DNA of 64,000 nt from Oenanthe sinensis (lineage: Eukaryota > Streptophyta > Magnoliopsida > Apiales > Apiaceae): the NCBI GenBank assembly GCA_028671895.1, contig JAPMAC010000197.1, positions 997,001 to 1,061,000 on the forward strand, written 5' to 3'. Under the pieces are notes generated by a model that saw only the letters and a program-made list of their open reading frames with translations, was not told the DNA's origin and did not search any database. The position numbers and the translations under genes were made by a program. Positions 31,254 to 44,380 of this stretch are shown here, in pieces; positions within the stretch are counted from its first letter, which is position 1; the number at the start of each line of letters is the position of its first letter.

Positions 31254-33864
31254 CATTAAGCGAAAAAGAAATAAAATTATATGGGTGCTAGATAGTGGAG
31301 CATCGAGGCATATGACAGGAAACAAGTCCCTGCTTACAGAGTTGGTTATGAAGGCTGGCCCTTATGTCACCCTTTGGAGATGACAGCAAAGGATGTACAA
31401 GGGATTTGGCTATTATGATTTTGGAATTGTCATCAGTGGAAGCATCTTTCTTGTTGAAGGACTTAAGCACTATTTAAAGGGCACTAGGGAATTCTTTGTC
31501 AACGGTTTTCTGGAAAAGTGTTTGATCTCAAACAAGAATGTTGGAAGCTCACTCAACTGAGAGTGAGGAAGTTTGTTCATAGCTGACATGGAATTTGGAT
31601 GCAAAGGTGAAGTGAACTTTTTAGTAAAGCTTCATCAGTAAAGAGTTAGCTATGGCAAAAGAAGCTCTTACACTTGTTGATCAAGACAATGGATTTTTTG
31701 ATAAAGATGAAATTAGTGAGAGGACTGCTTCATATGGAATTCTATCAAGAAGGACATTTTGAAGTATGTCACATAAGGAAGTCAAAGAAAACATCACACT
31801 GAAGAAAAGTCATGAAAGAAATATGCTTAGTGGTGATTGATGTTGACAACCAATTATAAATTGGTGATGTTCGTGCATTCAACAGACAAAATGTCACATA
31901 TGGTGATTGATCAAATAAGTAAGATCAAGTTGGAAGCAAAGTAAGCTGTGAGAACTTTGAAGTCAGATATTGGAAATCAATTTCACGAATGAAGTTCTAA
32001 ATGAAGTTCTAAATGAAGTCTGCACTAATAAAGGTACTTTAAAGCTGAAGCAATTAACATAGCATGCTGCTTTAATCAACAAGATCGTGAAAAGACATAA
32101 TATGAGTTAATGGCCAACCAGAAGCAAACACTGAAGCTCTTTCGTGTGTTTGGAGGAAATTGATATTTATTGAAGATTTATATGAGTAACTTGGCCAGAA
32201 GTTAAGGCTCATGGAACAATTCTCCTCGGCTACTCATAGGTGATTAAAAGTTTGAATGTATCGTCCAAATACACCAAGCTCCCAAGCATTCGAATGAAAG
32301 ACTATTCTGAATCTTTGAAGTTTGACATCCCGTCAGAGTCAAATTCAGATACTGATGTTGAAGCTGAGGTTGCAGAAGGAATCAATGATAATGATGATGA
32401 TTCAGATCCTATTAGTGGAAATGGTAGTGAATCTACACAACTCATGAACTTTAACAGAATTCACTTAATAAGGTGAAGGATCTTCAACACATCCTAGCAG
32501 CAACTCAGGGGGAGAAAATAAAAGAAAGATCTACTAGTCATACTCAACACATGAAGATCAAAGGTTTACATCAAGAACATATCTTCCAAGACAAAAGGTT
32601 TGAAGTCAAATTCAATCCTGGAGTCTAGTTCTTAGTGATCCGGATTCTTGAGTAAAGGCTAGAAGTGCTAATCAAGATGAACATATATTTTTCGGGATCT
32701 AACATTTAGAATCCCAAAGAATACTGAAGATGCACTGATTGATCCAGATTGGGTGATTGTAATGCAAAATGATCTCAATCAGTTCGAAGGCAGAAACCAA
32801 TGAAGCTAGAACCCAGACCACTAAAGTCGAAGCTGAAATTGGTATAGTAAGGGTTCACAGAAACTGGATGACTATTGGCATTGTTATGAGGGACAAATCC
32901 AAACTGGTTGCTACAGGTTACTATCAGGTAGAAGGTATTGACGATGATGGAAACAGAATCTTTGGGACTTTCAAGATCAAGCAGTAAGCACCAGTGACGA
33001 GACTTGATCCTTTGGGACCCAACAATTAGGACCAAACAAGTGAGGACCTAATAATAGGATATCCCTAGCACATGTGGAGCATTCAAGCATGAAGATCTAC
33101 CAGATGAATGTGAACAAGTGCACTCCTGAATGGTGAGCTAGAAGTTGAAGTTGATGTACAACATTTCCTAGACTTTGAAGTTGCAGATCCATTGGAATTT
33201 GTATATCATTCTCTTCCCAAGCTTTTCTATGACGGAGGTAAGGATTCAAGCAAACCATCAAGGACATGGTATGACACTCTAACTGCTAATTACATGAAAA
33301 TGATTTTATATTAGAGTAGTTATACACATATATTTCTCTAGAATACATGGCACACACAATTTAATATACGTGCAAGTGTACCATGATTATATTATATGTG
33401 GGTCTACTAACGAAAATTTGGCAAGATATATTTTTGCTAAGTTAATGCAGAGTAGGTACAAGATGAGCATGTTGAAAGAGTTACAATTCTTTCTGGATTA
33501 TAATTAATTCGTAAGAATGATGGCAATTAAAGAAAGTTAAGGATCTTTTGAAAATGCGCAATTTGGAAGATTCTAGACCTGCCGAGACTACTTTTCAACA
33601 GACCACTAAGCTTGATCAGGGTAAATCAGGTATATGAACTGAAGTGACAAACTATAGAGGTATGATCAACTCATTACTTATTCAAGTGCATAAAGACCAT
33701 ATATTTTATTCTCGATATGCCTATGTGCAAGTTTCCAAGTGGATACTAGAGAATCTTATCTTATAGCCCAGTTATGAATTGTTAAATATCTTAAGGGATC
33801 ACCAATTCTTAGAATCAGGTACCCTAAAGATACTAGGTTTAACCTAATTGGCTATATAGATATA

Positions 33865-33869
33865 GATAA
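33865..33869. other. Target site duplication of COP-D (left)
   Basis: GATAA, repeated at 49601-49605. Removing COP-D and one copy rejoins the RNase H reading of SIRE-C. Confidence 0.95.
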
Positions 33870-35391
33870 TGTTAGTATTGGTGTCCTAGAGACAATACTT
33901 TTAATGTTTTATTGAAAACAATTAAGGATTATGTTTTATGTGATTATTTAATTAATATTTATTATGTCTTTATTTACTGCGTCATAAATTGAAAGAATAA
34001 GAAATGTCCTTGGAATATTAATACGTAATATATATCTTTAAGTATGTGACTTAAAAATGAGATTATATGAATAATATTTGATTCCTAAAAGTCCCTAGTC
34101 GAGTATTATTATTTAAGGACAATAATAATGCAAAAAGACTAGCATGTTTGTTGACTGATGACCACATCTTATTGGTCATAGGTATGGTGATACTAAAGTC
34201 AAGAACATAAGTGCATGTCTCAATGCATGGCACTGGACAGACCCGCTGTGAGAATCTACATGTTAATAAGTGTCATAAGACATTCTCACTGTGATAATGA
34301 TGTAATGATCCTCTGACTTGAAATCATTATATTTCTATACGAGAATTAATATACTTTGATTACACTCAAAGTTATCTTTAACCGGGTAATGATAAAGGTG
34401 GACATTGGGTATGCTATGAATCGTATGAGAAATATGAATGATAGATATAGAATTTAACCCTCATATTTTAGGAGTGATATTATTGGCCTCTTGATTGAGT
34501 GAGACTATAAAATGCATGGTCATGCTCAAATATTGATTTGATTAATAGTCTACTCATTGATCAAGGAAACCTGGATTAAACGTTGAAGAGGATGACACAA
34601 TACATGCCTCGAGTTTGATCTATAATATAAGGTTAAAGGGATTATATTACATTGTACATTATTCACGAAAGGTTTAATTGAATCACTAATTATTATTATT
34701 ACTTGGGTAGCAATGATGTATTACTAGATGCCGCTCATTGTTTATAATTTTATTATTAGAAAATAAAATTATTGCCAACGTAATAATAACCTAAAGGGTC
34801 ACACACAAAGAACGTTTAAACGGAGTGTTATTTAAATTATGAATTTAAATACTGTTATTATTATTAATTCGAATTTATTTATTTACTTAATTAAGTGAGA
34901 CTTGATTAATTATATACATATTAGAATTCGAATTTAATAATAATATAAATCGGAAATCTGAATGGGTTTTAAGAAGTCCAATCAGAATAGGGTTTTGGCC
35001 CAAGTCCCTCTCTCCCCTATATATACATAAAGATGTATAGTTTAGGGTTAATAGTTTTATAATTTCGTTTTGATAAAACCCTAGCAGCTCTACATTATTT
35101 GAGGGGCTAGAGAAATAGAGAGACAAAGAGGCAGAAATAGGCTAGTACCTAACTCCGGTGATTGTTAGACGATACGACGTTCGTGTGAATACCGATAGAG
35201 AGCTTTGTGAAGGGCTGCTGTGATTCATCGCTTTTGGACCTCTATAATCATCATAAGGAAATCTTTAATAAGGTACACATACGATTCTCCATAATCATCC
35301 GCTTATTATACACGGATCCTGCGTTTGGGATTCGTTTTTTTTGTATTTATTTTTCACATTTTTCCGCTGCGTGTGTGCCCGAATCCCAAAA
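33870..35391 (+). repeat. COP-D LTR 1 (5')
   Basis: Begins TGTTAGTATTGG, ends AATCCCAAAA before the PBS. It differs from LTR2 at many sites in its first 1.1 kb but is nearly identical to LTR2 afterwards. Confidence 0.9.
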
Positions 35392-35425
35392 ATGGTATCA
35401 GAGCTACGTGTATAATAGGATGATT
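35293..35425 (+). promoter_or_regulatory. Nested U5-leader stems enclosing the PBS, COP-D copy A
   Basis: Outer stem: AATCATCC (35293-35300) and TATTATACACG (35304-35314) pair perfectly with CGTGTATAATA (35407-35417) and GGATGATT (35418-35425), leaving a 3-base bulge. Inner stem: TTTGGGATTCG (35324-35334) with CGAATCCCAAA (35380-35390), 11 bp perfect, with a U-rich loop. The PBS (35393-35404) lies between the inner and outer 3' arms. Confidence 0.75.
35393..35404 (+). other. PBS of COP-D copy A
   Basis: TGGTATCAGAGC, exact initiator Met-tRNA complement. Confidence 0.92.
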
Positions 35426-37276
35426 TGGTTACGTGTTTAACAGTTTTTCGATATATTCCAGTATCTATATGATCTGCCATGCATGTAAGTTGATACTGCC
35501 TATGTATGAGATTTAATATGCATGCTGTCATGTTAATGTATGATTAAAACTATTAATTAATGTGTATTTGGTTATTAATATAATGAGTACATAGATGATG
35601 ATACTAGCATGTTAATAATTTGCCATGACTGAATTATATGCCTTATTGCGATTTATATATTATGCATGAGGGTCAGTTTGTATAGTGATATAAACTGGTG
35701 CATAGATTATGTTGGACATGATCTGTTAACTAGGATATGATCAGTATGTATATGATACATGCTTCTGAAACTGTATAAGATGCGGTGGGGAAAAGACCAA
35801 CAGATATGATCTATAGTTCGGAAATTGATGATTTCTGAATAGGACTGGTCTTCTGGAAAACAGCTCGACCCCAGCCGGAGACTGCCGCCCCTGGACCCCG
35901 CCCGGGGCTGCCGCCCCGGACCCCGCCCAGGGGCTGCCGCCCCCGGACCCCCGCAAAATTTTTCGTGTTCTCTTTGTGTACTTGAGCATGGTGCTGGTTA
36001 TGGCCTTAAGACCCCTAGATTAATGGTTTTGGTTTTGGTTTTATAAATACGACTTGCATGTCGTTTTCTTAATTCTTGTAATTGTTTAACCTCGAATGTA
36101 ACTCGAGTTTTCTTATGTAAGTACATTAGTATAGATTGTATTCAATTATTCCATGTAATGTACTTGAAGATTGAAGGATGATCCAAGAAGAGGAGCAGGC
36201 GCCCATGGATACAAGAAGAATGAAGACATGTAATTGTATTTATATTTTATCAACATAGATTGACCTTGATCCTTTCATTAGCTCCAAAGGATCACATAGG
36301 AAAGGGGCCATAACCAAGCACCTTTACATACTGCAATTTACATATTAATGTATGAATGTTAGTGTAGAATAGTTAATGATGCATGCTTTAATTAGATTAA
36401 TCATGTATGTGTGTATTAGATACAACACCCATGCCATGCTTGTTTAAACAAGATAAAATCTATAACGACTCAAGATATTAAAATTGAACAAGCGATTATG
36501 AGATTCTTGTGTTTATGAAACACGGTATTGAATATGAATTTTCAATTTTCTGATATGGGGAGATTTTGTCAACAACGGATTATTAATTTAATCTGTAAGA
36601 AAGTTGGGTTTTAAGTGAGACCGCTTGTGACTTCTCCGACGATCTGGAAATCAAACCATTGACGAATACTGAAATGGATTATTTAATCAATGAAAAATTG
36701 AGAATCTCTTTATGATGGGATCATGATCGTTAAATAATAAATCTTTAAATAAATATTAAGTTAATATAGATGCCTTCCAATGTTTTAAACACATCAAGAT
36801 CTAGATTGAGAAGGAGTGGGTTTGCCAAAGTGAAGTGCTCTTATCAATCATGGGAAAATGTGATAAGTAATTGTACTTTGTTTATTAAACGTTGGGTCTA
36901 ACTTAACTAAATCATCACAATAGGATTGTGAGTTTAGAGGCATAGAGTTTGGTGAGATTTATTGGATAAATGTGTATAAAGAGTTGTTCCACCAAACTAT
37001 CCAAGAGTTATATTTGATATAATTGACAAATGTTGTCTACCTAAATAGTCGTGTTTTGGGTGTATTAGTCAACGCTATCTTGAAACATGGATGAAATATG
37101 GATCTTGGCTCACTAGAAGGATTTAATGAAATGCTTTCCGAATTAATAGTTAGGGCTATTGATTTGAATAAAATAGTGGAAGATATATATTATGAATGTA
37201 TATGATAATCACTTGAACATAATTAAAATTCTGCATACTAACGTAATTTATGCACTTTAACATTGTAGATATTTAA
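35405..37276 (+). other. COP-D leader, copy A (1.9 kb, non-coding)
   Basis: Long AT-rich leader without a convincing gene, interrupted by a GC-rich triple repeat at 35882-35955. Small frames here are short and unsupported. Confidence 0.7.
35882..35955 (+). repeat. GC-rich 26-bp triple repeat in the COP-D leader
   Basis: CTGCCGCCCC starts at 35882, 35908 and 35934, each followed by GGACCCC-type sequence. A striking GC island in AT-rich DNA. An equal copy is at 42986-43059. Confidence 0.85.
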
Positions 37277-39553
37277 ATGGCAAACAATACAAATACTTTC
37301 TTCGTACGAGCAACCCTTGAAAAGGACAAGCTGACAGGAACTAACTTCCTTGATTGGTATAGGAATTTGAGGATTGTCCTCAGGCAAGAGCGTAAGCTCC
37401 ACGTCATTGAAATTCCTTCTCCTACTCCTCCTGCTGAGAATGCAACTCGCGCTCAACAAAATGCTTATCAGAAGCACATTGATGATGCGAATGATGTGGC
37501 ATGTCTCATGCTAGCAACCATGAGTGCTGAGCTTCAAAAACAACATGAGCATATGGATGCTTATGAGATGATTGAACACCTTCAAAGGATGTTTGAAGGA
37601 CAGGCTCGTCAAGAAAGGTTCGACACGAGCAAAGCACTGTACGCTTGCAAGCAGGGAGAGAATCAACCTGTTCAACCACATGTTCTGAAGATGATAGGTT
37701 ATATTGACTATCTTAATACTTTGGGTTTCCCGATTGGTCGAGAAGCTCAGATTGACTTAATCTTACAATCTATGAACAGCAACTACACTCATTTTGTTAT
37801 GAACTACAATATGAATGAGATAGACAAAACACCTACTGAATTGTTGGCTATGTTGCGAACTGCTGAAACCAACATGAAAAAGGCCGAACCTGCTCCCATA
37901 TTGATGGTGAACAAGAAAGGTAAGGCTAAAGGGAAAGGTAAATGGAAGGGAAAGAAGAAGATTGGATCTGATTCTGCTCCCAAGCCAAAGGCTAATCCCA
38001 AACAGGCTTTAAAGCCTAAGGGTGTTATTGCAAAGGGTGATTGTCACTACTGTGGTAAACCAGGTCATTGGAAGAGAAACTGTCATGCTTATTTGGAGGA
38101 TCTGAAGAAGAAGAAGGCTGGTCAAGCTTCTGATTCAGGTATTTATGTTATAGAAGTCAATCTGTCCACTTCAACATCATGGGTATTGGATACTGGATGT
38201 GCTTCTCACATTTGTATAAATGTGCAGGAACTACAAAGGAGTAGGACTTTGGCTAAGGGAGAGGTCGACCTACGAGTTGGCAATGGAGCAAAGGTTGCTG
38301 CTTTGGCTGTAGGGACTTATCGTTTATCGTTGCCCACCGGGCTTATTTTAGAACTTGAGAATTGTTTTTACGTGCCTGCAATTTGCAGAATCATTATTTC
38401 GGTTTCTTGTTTGGACAAGAAAGGTTTTGCTTTTTCAATTCAGAACAATTGTTGTTCCTTTTCTTTGAATAATGTTACCTATGGGGTTGCACGTTTGTTT
38501 AACGGTTTATATGTTCTTGATTTAGACAATCCCATCTATATTGTGAATAACAAACGACTTAAGACTAATGACTCAAATCAAACATACCTTTGGCACTGTC
38601 GTTTAGGTCATATAAATAAGAAGCGCATTTCCAAGTTACATCAAGATGGATACTTGGATAAGTTTGATTTTGAATCATACGAAGCATGTGAACCCTGTCT
38701 CATTGGAAAAATGACTAAAGCTCCTTTTACTAAACAAGGTGAAAGGGCCACTGAACGATTAGAACTAATACATAGTGATGATTGTGGTCCTATGCGTACT
38801 ATGGCAAGATGTGGCTTTTACTACTTTATCACGTTTACTGATGATTTCAGTAGATATGGATATGTGTATCTTATGAAGAACAAATCCGATTCTTTTAAAA
38901 AGTTCAAAGAATACAAAGCTGAAGTAGAAAAGCAAACTAGCAGAAGTATTAAGACTCTACGATCTGATCGTGGGGGAGAATACTTAAGCCATGAATTTAA
39001 GAGTTTCTTAAAAGAGTGTGGTATTGTATCACAACTCACTCCTCCCGGAACACCACAATAGAATGGAGTTTCTGAGAGGAGAAATCGTACCTTGTTGGAC
39101 ATAGTGCGATCGATGATGAGTCATGCAGATCTTCCAATTAGTTTCTGGGGCTACGCCCTGGAGACGGCTGCTTATACACTTAACCGAGTTCCTACTAAAA
39201 CGGTTCAGAAGACTCCATACAAGATATGGACTGAGAAACATCATAGCATGTCATTTATGAAAATATGGGGATGTGAAGCGTTTGTGAAACGTTTAACTTC
39301 TGACAAGCTAGGACCTAAATCAGACAAATGTAACTTTGTGGGATACCCAATTGAAACAAAGGGTTATTCATTCTATAATCTTTCCGAGAACAAAGTGTTT
39401 GTTGCTCGAACTGCAGTTTTCCTTGAAAGAGAAATGCTGTCTAAGAAAGATAGTGGGAGGATAATAGATCTCGATGAAGTTCGAGGCTCACAAGATAACA
39501 TTGAACCAATGGAGGAAACAAAACACTGCTCAAGAAACACATGTTGTTCGTAG
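37277..39553 (+). pseudogene. gag-pol: COP-D copy A gag-PR-IN, one in-frame TAG
   Basis: ATG at 37277. Gag-like N-terminus (LTGTNFLDWYRNLRIVLRQE), Lys-rich stretch, one CCHC knuckle at C256, C259, H264, C269 (CHYCGKPGHWKRNC). Protease with D305-T-G (WVLDTGCASHIC). Integrase zinc-binding region with H440, H445 (HCRLGH) and CEPC, then core motifs TFTDDFSRYGYVYL and LRSDRGGEY. TAG at 39059-39061 interrupts the conserved region before NGVSERRNRTLL. The same frame then runs to 39553, where a frameshift moves to the RT frame. A single long frame from gag into IN fits non-Sirevirus plant Copia elements. Confidence 0.9.
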
Positions 39554-40974
39554 GTCTAGTAGGATTCGCCATGAGCCTGAGAGATATTATGGATTTCTCT
39601 TAACTCAAGATGGTGATGTGATGCTTATTGACGAAGATGAGCCTCTCACCTACCAAGACGCTATGAACACTCCAGAATACAAGAGATGGCTGGATGCCAT
39701 GAAATCTGAGATGGAATCCATGTATACTAATCAAGTATGGACTTTGGTTGATCCACCTGAAGGGGTAAAACCTATAGGGTGCAAGTGGGTTTTCAAGAAG
39801 AAGACCGACATGGATGGTAATGTACAGACCTATAAGGCACGATTGGTGGCAAAAGGTTTCAAGCAAATTCATGGTATTGACTATGATGAGACTTTTTCAC
39901 CAATGGCTATGGTCAAGTCCATCAGGATTTTGCTTGCTATAGCTACTTACTATGATTATGAAATCTGGCAGATGGATGTCAAAACCGCTTTCTTAAATGG
40001 AAGCCTTGAAGAAGATGTGGATGTGTACATGACACAGCCTGAGGGTTTTGTTGATCCAAAGCATACTGGAATGGTATGTAAGTTGCGTCGATCCATTTAT
40101 GGATTGAAACAGGCCTCGAGGAGATGGAACATTCATTTTGATGAAACCGTCAAAGAGTTTGGGTTTATTCAAAATGAAGATGAACCATGTGTTTACAAGA
40201 AGGTTAGTGGGAGCAATGTGGCATTCCTAGTATTATTTGTTGATGACATATTAATAATAGGGAATGACATTCCTTCTTTACAGGCTGTTAAGACTTGGTT
40301 GGGTAAAAATTTCTCAATGAAAGACTTAGGCGATGCGACCTATATATTAGGTATCAGGATCTATAGAGATAGATCAAGAAGAATGATTGGCCTAAGTCAG
40401 AGTACATACATTGATAAAGTTTTGCATCGATTTGGGATGCAAAATGCCAAAAGAGGATTTGTCCCTATGTCTCATGGGATATCGATCTCTAAAGAAAACA
40501 GTCCTAAGTCATTGGATGATAAGGACCGTATGAGTAAAGTTCCATATGCGTCGACAATTGGTTCTATAATGTATGCAATGATATGTACTCGTCCTGATGT
40601 CTCGTATGCTTTGAGCATGACGAGTAGATACCAGTCTAATCCAGGTGAAGGTCACTGGACCGCAGTCAAGAATATTCTAAAGTACTTGAAAAGGACCAAA
40701 GATCAATTCCTGGTATATGGAGGAGAAGAAAAGCTGGTTATAAAACTCAGACTACGGAACCAAGGTCTCATTCCCGAACAAAGCATATACTCAGACGATA
40801 TCATCTTCTTCGAGAGATTAATAATCGAGGGGATATACATATATATAAAGTGCATACAAATAAGAATATTGCAGATCCACTGACCAAGGCTTTGTCGCAG
40901 CAGAAGCACGAAGGTCATACTAGTTCCATGGGTATTAAATACATGAGAGATTGGCTCTAGTACAAGTGGGAGAT
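39474..40974 (+). pseudogene. pol: COP-D copy A RT and truncated RNaseH, with PPT
   Basis: RT frame 39474-40883: KARLVAKGFKQIHGIDYDET, DVKTAFLNGSLEEDV, YGLKQASRRW, LFVDDILIIGN, DVSYALSMTSRYQ. It lies +1 to the preceding IN frame. After LKYLKRTKDQFLVYGGEEK the RNase H middle is missing: sequence jumps to a tail that reads in another frame as SHSRTKHIL ... IADPLTKALSQQKHEG (about 40765-40910), so most of the catalytic RNase H is deleted. The PPT AAGTGGGAGAT abuts LTR2 at 40974. The same deletion is present in copy B. Confidence 0.88.
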
Positions 40975-42495
40975 TGTTAGTATTGGTGTCCTAGAGAAAA
41001 TACTTTTAATGTTTTATTGAAAACAATTAAGGATTATGTTTTATGTGATTATTTAATTAATATTTATTATGTCTTTATTTACTGCGTCATAAATTGAAAG
41101 AATAAGAAATGTCCTTGGAATATTAATACGTAATATATATCTTTAAGTATGTGACTTAAAAATGAGATTATATGAATAATATTTGATTCCTAAAAGTCCC
41201 TAGTCGAGTATTATTATTTAAGGACAATAATAATACAATAAGACTAGCATGTTTGTTGACTGATGACCACATCTCATTGGTCATAGGTATGGTGATACTA
41301 AATTCAAAAACATAAGTACATGTCTCAATGCATGGCACTGGACAGACCCGCTGTGAGAATCTACATGTTAATAAGTGTCATAAGACATTCTCACTGTGAT
41401 AATGATGTAATGATCCACTGACTTTAAATCATTATATTTCTATATGAGAATTAATATACTTTGATTACACTCAAAGTTATCTTTATCCGGGTAATGATAA
41501 AGGTGGACATTGGGTATGCTATGAATCGTATGAGAAATATGAATGATAGATATATAATTTAACCCTCCTATTTTAGGAGTGATATTATTGGCCTCTTGAT
41601 TGAGTGAGACTATAAAATGCATGGTTATTCTCAAATATTGATTTGATTAATAGTCTACTCATTGATCAAGGAAACCCGGATTAAACGTTGAGAGGATGAC
41701 ACAATACATGCCTCGAGTTTGATCTATAATATAAGGTTAAAGGGATTATATTACATTGTACATTATTCACGAAAGGTTTAATTGAATCACCAATTATTAT
41801 TATTATTTGGGTAGCAATGATGTATTACTAGATGCCGCTCATTGGTTATAATTTTATTATTAGAAAATAAAATTATTGCCAACGTAATAATAACCTAAAG
41901 GGTCACACACAAAGAACGTTTAAACGGACTGTTTTTTAAATTATGAATTTAAATACTGTTATTATTATTAATTCGAATTTATTTATTTAATTAATTAAGT
42001 GAGACTTGATTAATTATATACATATTAGAATTAGAATTTAATAATAATATAAATCTGAAATCTGAATGGGTTTTAAAAAGTCCAATCAGAATAGGGTTTT
42101 GGCCCAAGTCCCTCTCTCCCCTATATATACATAAAGATGTATAGTTTAGGGTTAATAGTTTTATAATTTCGTTTTGATAAAACCCTAGCAGCTCTACATT
42201 ATTTGAGGGGCTAGAGAAATAGAGAGACAAAGAGGCAGAAATAGGCTAGTACCTAACTCCGGTGATTGTTAGACGATACGACGTTCGTGTGAATACCGAT
42301 AGAGAGCTTTGTGAAGGGCTGCTGTGATTCATCGCTTTTGGACCTCTATAATCATCATAAGGAAATCTTTAATAAGGTACACATACGATTCTCCATAATC
42401 ATCCGCTTATTATACACGGATCCTGCGTTTGGGATTCGTTTTTTTTGTATTTATTTTTCGCATTTTTCCGCTGCGTGTGTGCCCGAATCCCAAAA
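40975..42495 (+). repeat. COP-D LTR 2 (middle, mosaic)
   Basis: The first ~1.1 kb shares the LTR3 state and the last ~0.33 kb the LTR1 state at sites where LTR1 and LTR3 differ. The switch falls between about 42077 and 42168. Confidence 0.9.
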
Positions 42496-42529
42496 ATGGT
42501 ATCAGAGCTACGTGTATAATAGGATGATT
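42397..42529 (+). promoter_or_regulatory. Nested U5-leader stems enclosing the PBS, COP-D copy B
   Basis: Same outer and inner stems as copy A, 7104 bp downstream. The PBS is at 42497-42508. Confidence 0.75.
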
Positions 42530-44380
42530 TGGTTACGTGTTTAACAGTTTTTCGATATATTCCAGTATCTATATGATCTGCCATGCATGTAAGTTGATAC
42601 TGCCTATGTATGAGATTTAATATGCATGCTGTCATGTTAATGTATGATTAAAACTATTAATTAATGTGTATTTGGTTATTAATATAATGAGTACATAGAT
42701 GATGATACTAGCATGTTAATAATTTGCCATGACTGAATTATATGCCTTATTGCGATTTATATATTATGCATGAGGGTCAGTTTGTATAGTGATATAAACT
42801 GGTGCATAGATTATGTTGGACATGATCTGTTAACTAGGATATGATCAGTATGTATATGATACATGCTTCTGAAACTGTATAAGATGCAGTGGGGAAAAGA
42901 CCAACAGATATGATCTATAGTTCGGAAATTGATTATTTCTGAATAGGACTGGTCTTCTGGAAAACAGCTCGACCCCAGCCGGAGACTGCCGCCCCTGGAC
43001 CCCGCCCGGGGCTGCCGCCCCGGACCCCGCCCAGGGGCTGCCGCCCCCGGACCCCCGCAAAATTTTTCGTGTTCTCTTTGTGTACTTGAGCATGGTGCTG
43101 GTTATGGCCTTAAGACCCCTAGATTAATGGTTTTGGTTTTGGTTTTATAAATACGACTTGCATGTCGTTTTCTTAATTCTTGTAATTGTTTAACCTCGAA
43201 TGTAACTCGAGTTTTCTTATGTAAGTACATTAGTATAGATTGTATTCAATTATTCCATGTAATGTACTTGAAGATTGAAGGATGATCCAAGAAGAGGAGC
43301 AGGCGCCCATGGATACAAGAAGAATGAAGACATGTAATTGTATTTATATTTTATCACCATAGATTGACCTTGATCCTTTCATTAGCTCCAAAGGATCACA
43401 TAGGAAAGGGGCCATAACCAAGCACGTTTACATACTGCAATTTACATATTAATGTATGAATGTTAGTGTAGAATAGTTAATGATGCATGCTTTAATTAGA
43501 TTAATCATGTATGTGTGTATTAGATACAACACCCATGCCATGCTTGTTTAAACAAGATAAAATCTATAACGACTCAAGATATTAAAATTGAACAAGCGAT
43601 TATGAGATTCTTGTGTTTATGAAACACGGTATTGAATATGAATTTTCAATTTTCTGATATGGGGAGATTTTGTCAACAACGGATTATTAATTTAATCTGT
43701 AAGAAAGTTGGGTTTTAAGTGAGACCGCTTGTGACTTCTCCGACGATCTGGAAATCAAACCATTGACGAATACTGAAATGGATTATTTAATCAATGAAAA
43801 ATTAAGAATCTCTTTATGATGGGATCATGATCGTTAAATAATAAATCCCTAAATAAATATTAAGTTAATATAGATGCCTTCCAATGTTTTAAACACATCA
43901 AGATCTAGATTGAGAAGGAGTGGGTTTGCCAAAGTGAAGTGCTCTTATCAATCATGGGAAAATGTGATAAGTAATTGTACTTTGTTTATTAAACGTTGGG
44001 TCTAACTTAACTAAATCATCACAATAGGATTGTGAGTTTAGAGGCATAGAGTTTGGTGAGATTTATTGGATAAATGTGTATAAAGAGTTGTTCCACCAAA
44101 CTATCCAAGAGTTATATTTGATATAATTGACAAATGTTGTCTACCTAAATAGTCGTGTTTTGGGTGTATTAGTCAACGCTATCTTGAAACATGGATGAAA
44201 TATGGATCTTGGCTCACTAGAAGGATTTAATGAAATGCTTTCCGAATTAATAGTTAGGGCTATTGATTTGAATAAAATAGTGGAAGATATATATTATGAA
44301 TGTATATGATAATCACTTGAACATAATTAAAATTCTGCATACTAACGTAATTTATGCACTTTAACATTGTAGATATTTAA
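42509..44380 (+). other. COP-D leader, copy B
   Basis: Near-identical to copy A, including the GC-rich triple repeat at 42986-43059. No gene. Confidence 0.7.

Larger units (their letters stand above)
31235..33869 (+). pseudogene. pol: SIRE-C pol (PR, IN, RT, start of RNaseH), heavily decayed
   Basis: The protease motif VLDSGASRHMTG starts near 31285. After that only islands remain: the IN C-terminal region with VFGGN near 32145, an acidic linker (32240-32476) resembling that between IN and RT in SIRE-A, an RT remnant at about 33380-33490 reading CGSTNENLA then AKLMQSRYKMSML, and an RNase H start (FNLIGYIDID) at 33840-33869. Numerous indels and several shortened stretches break the frame. The RNase H reading is cut by COP-D and continues at 49606. 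Confidence 0.8.

Noticed and set aside
35741..35989. 82-codon Gly/Ala/Pro-rich frame on the minus strand
   Set aside because: Shadow of the GC-rich triple repeat in the COP-D leader; no start context or homologue recognised.
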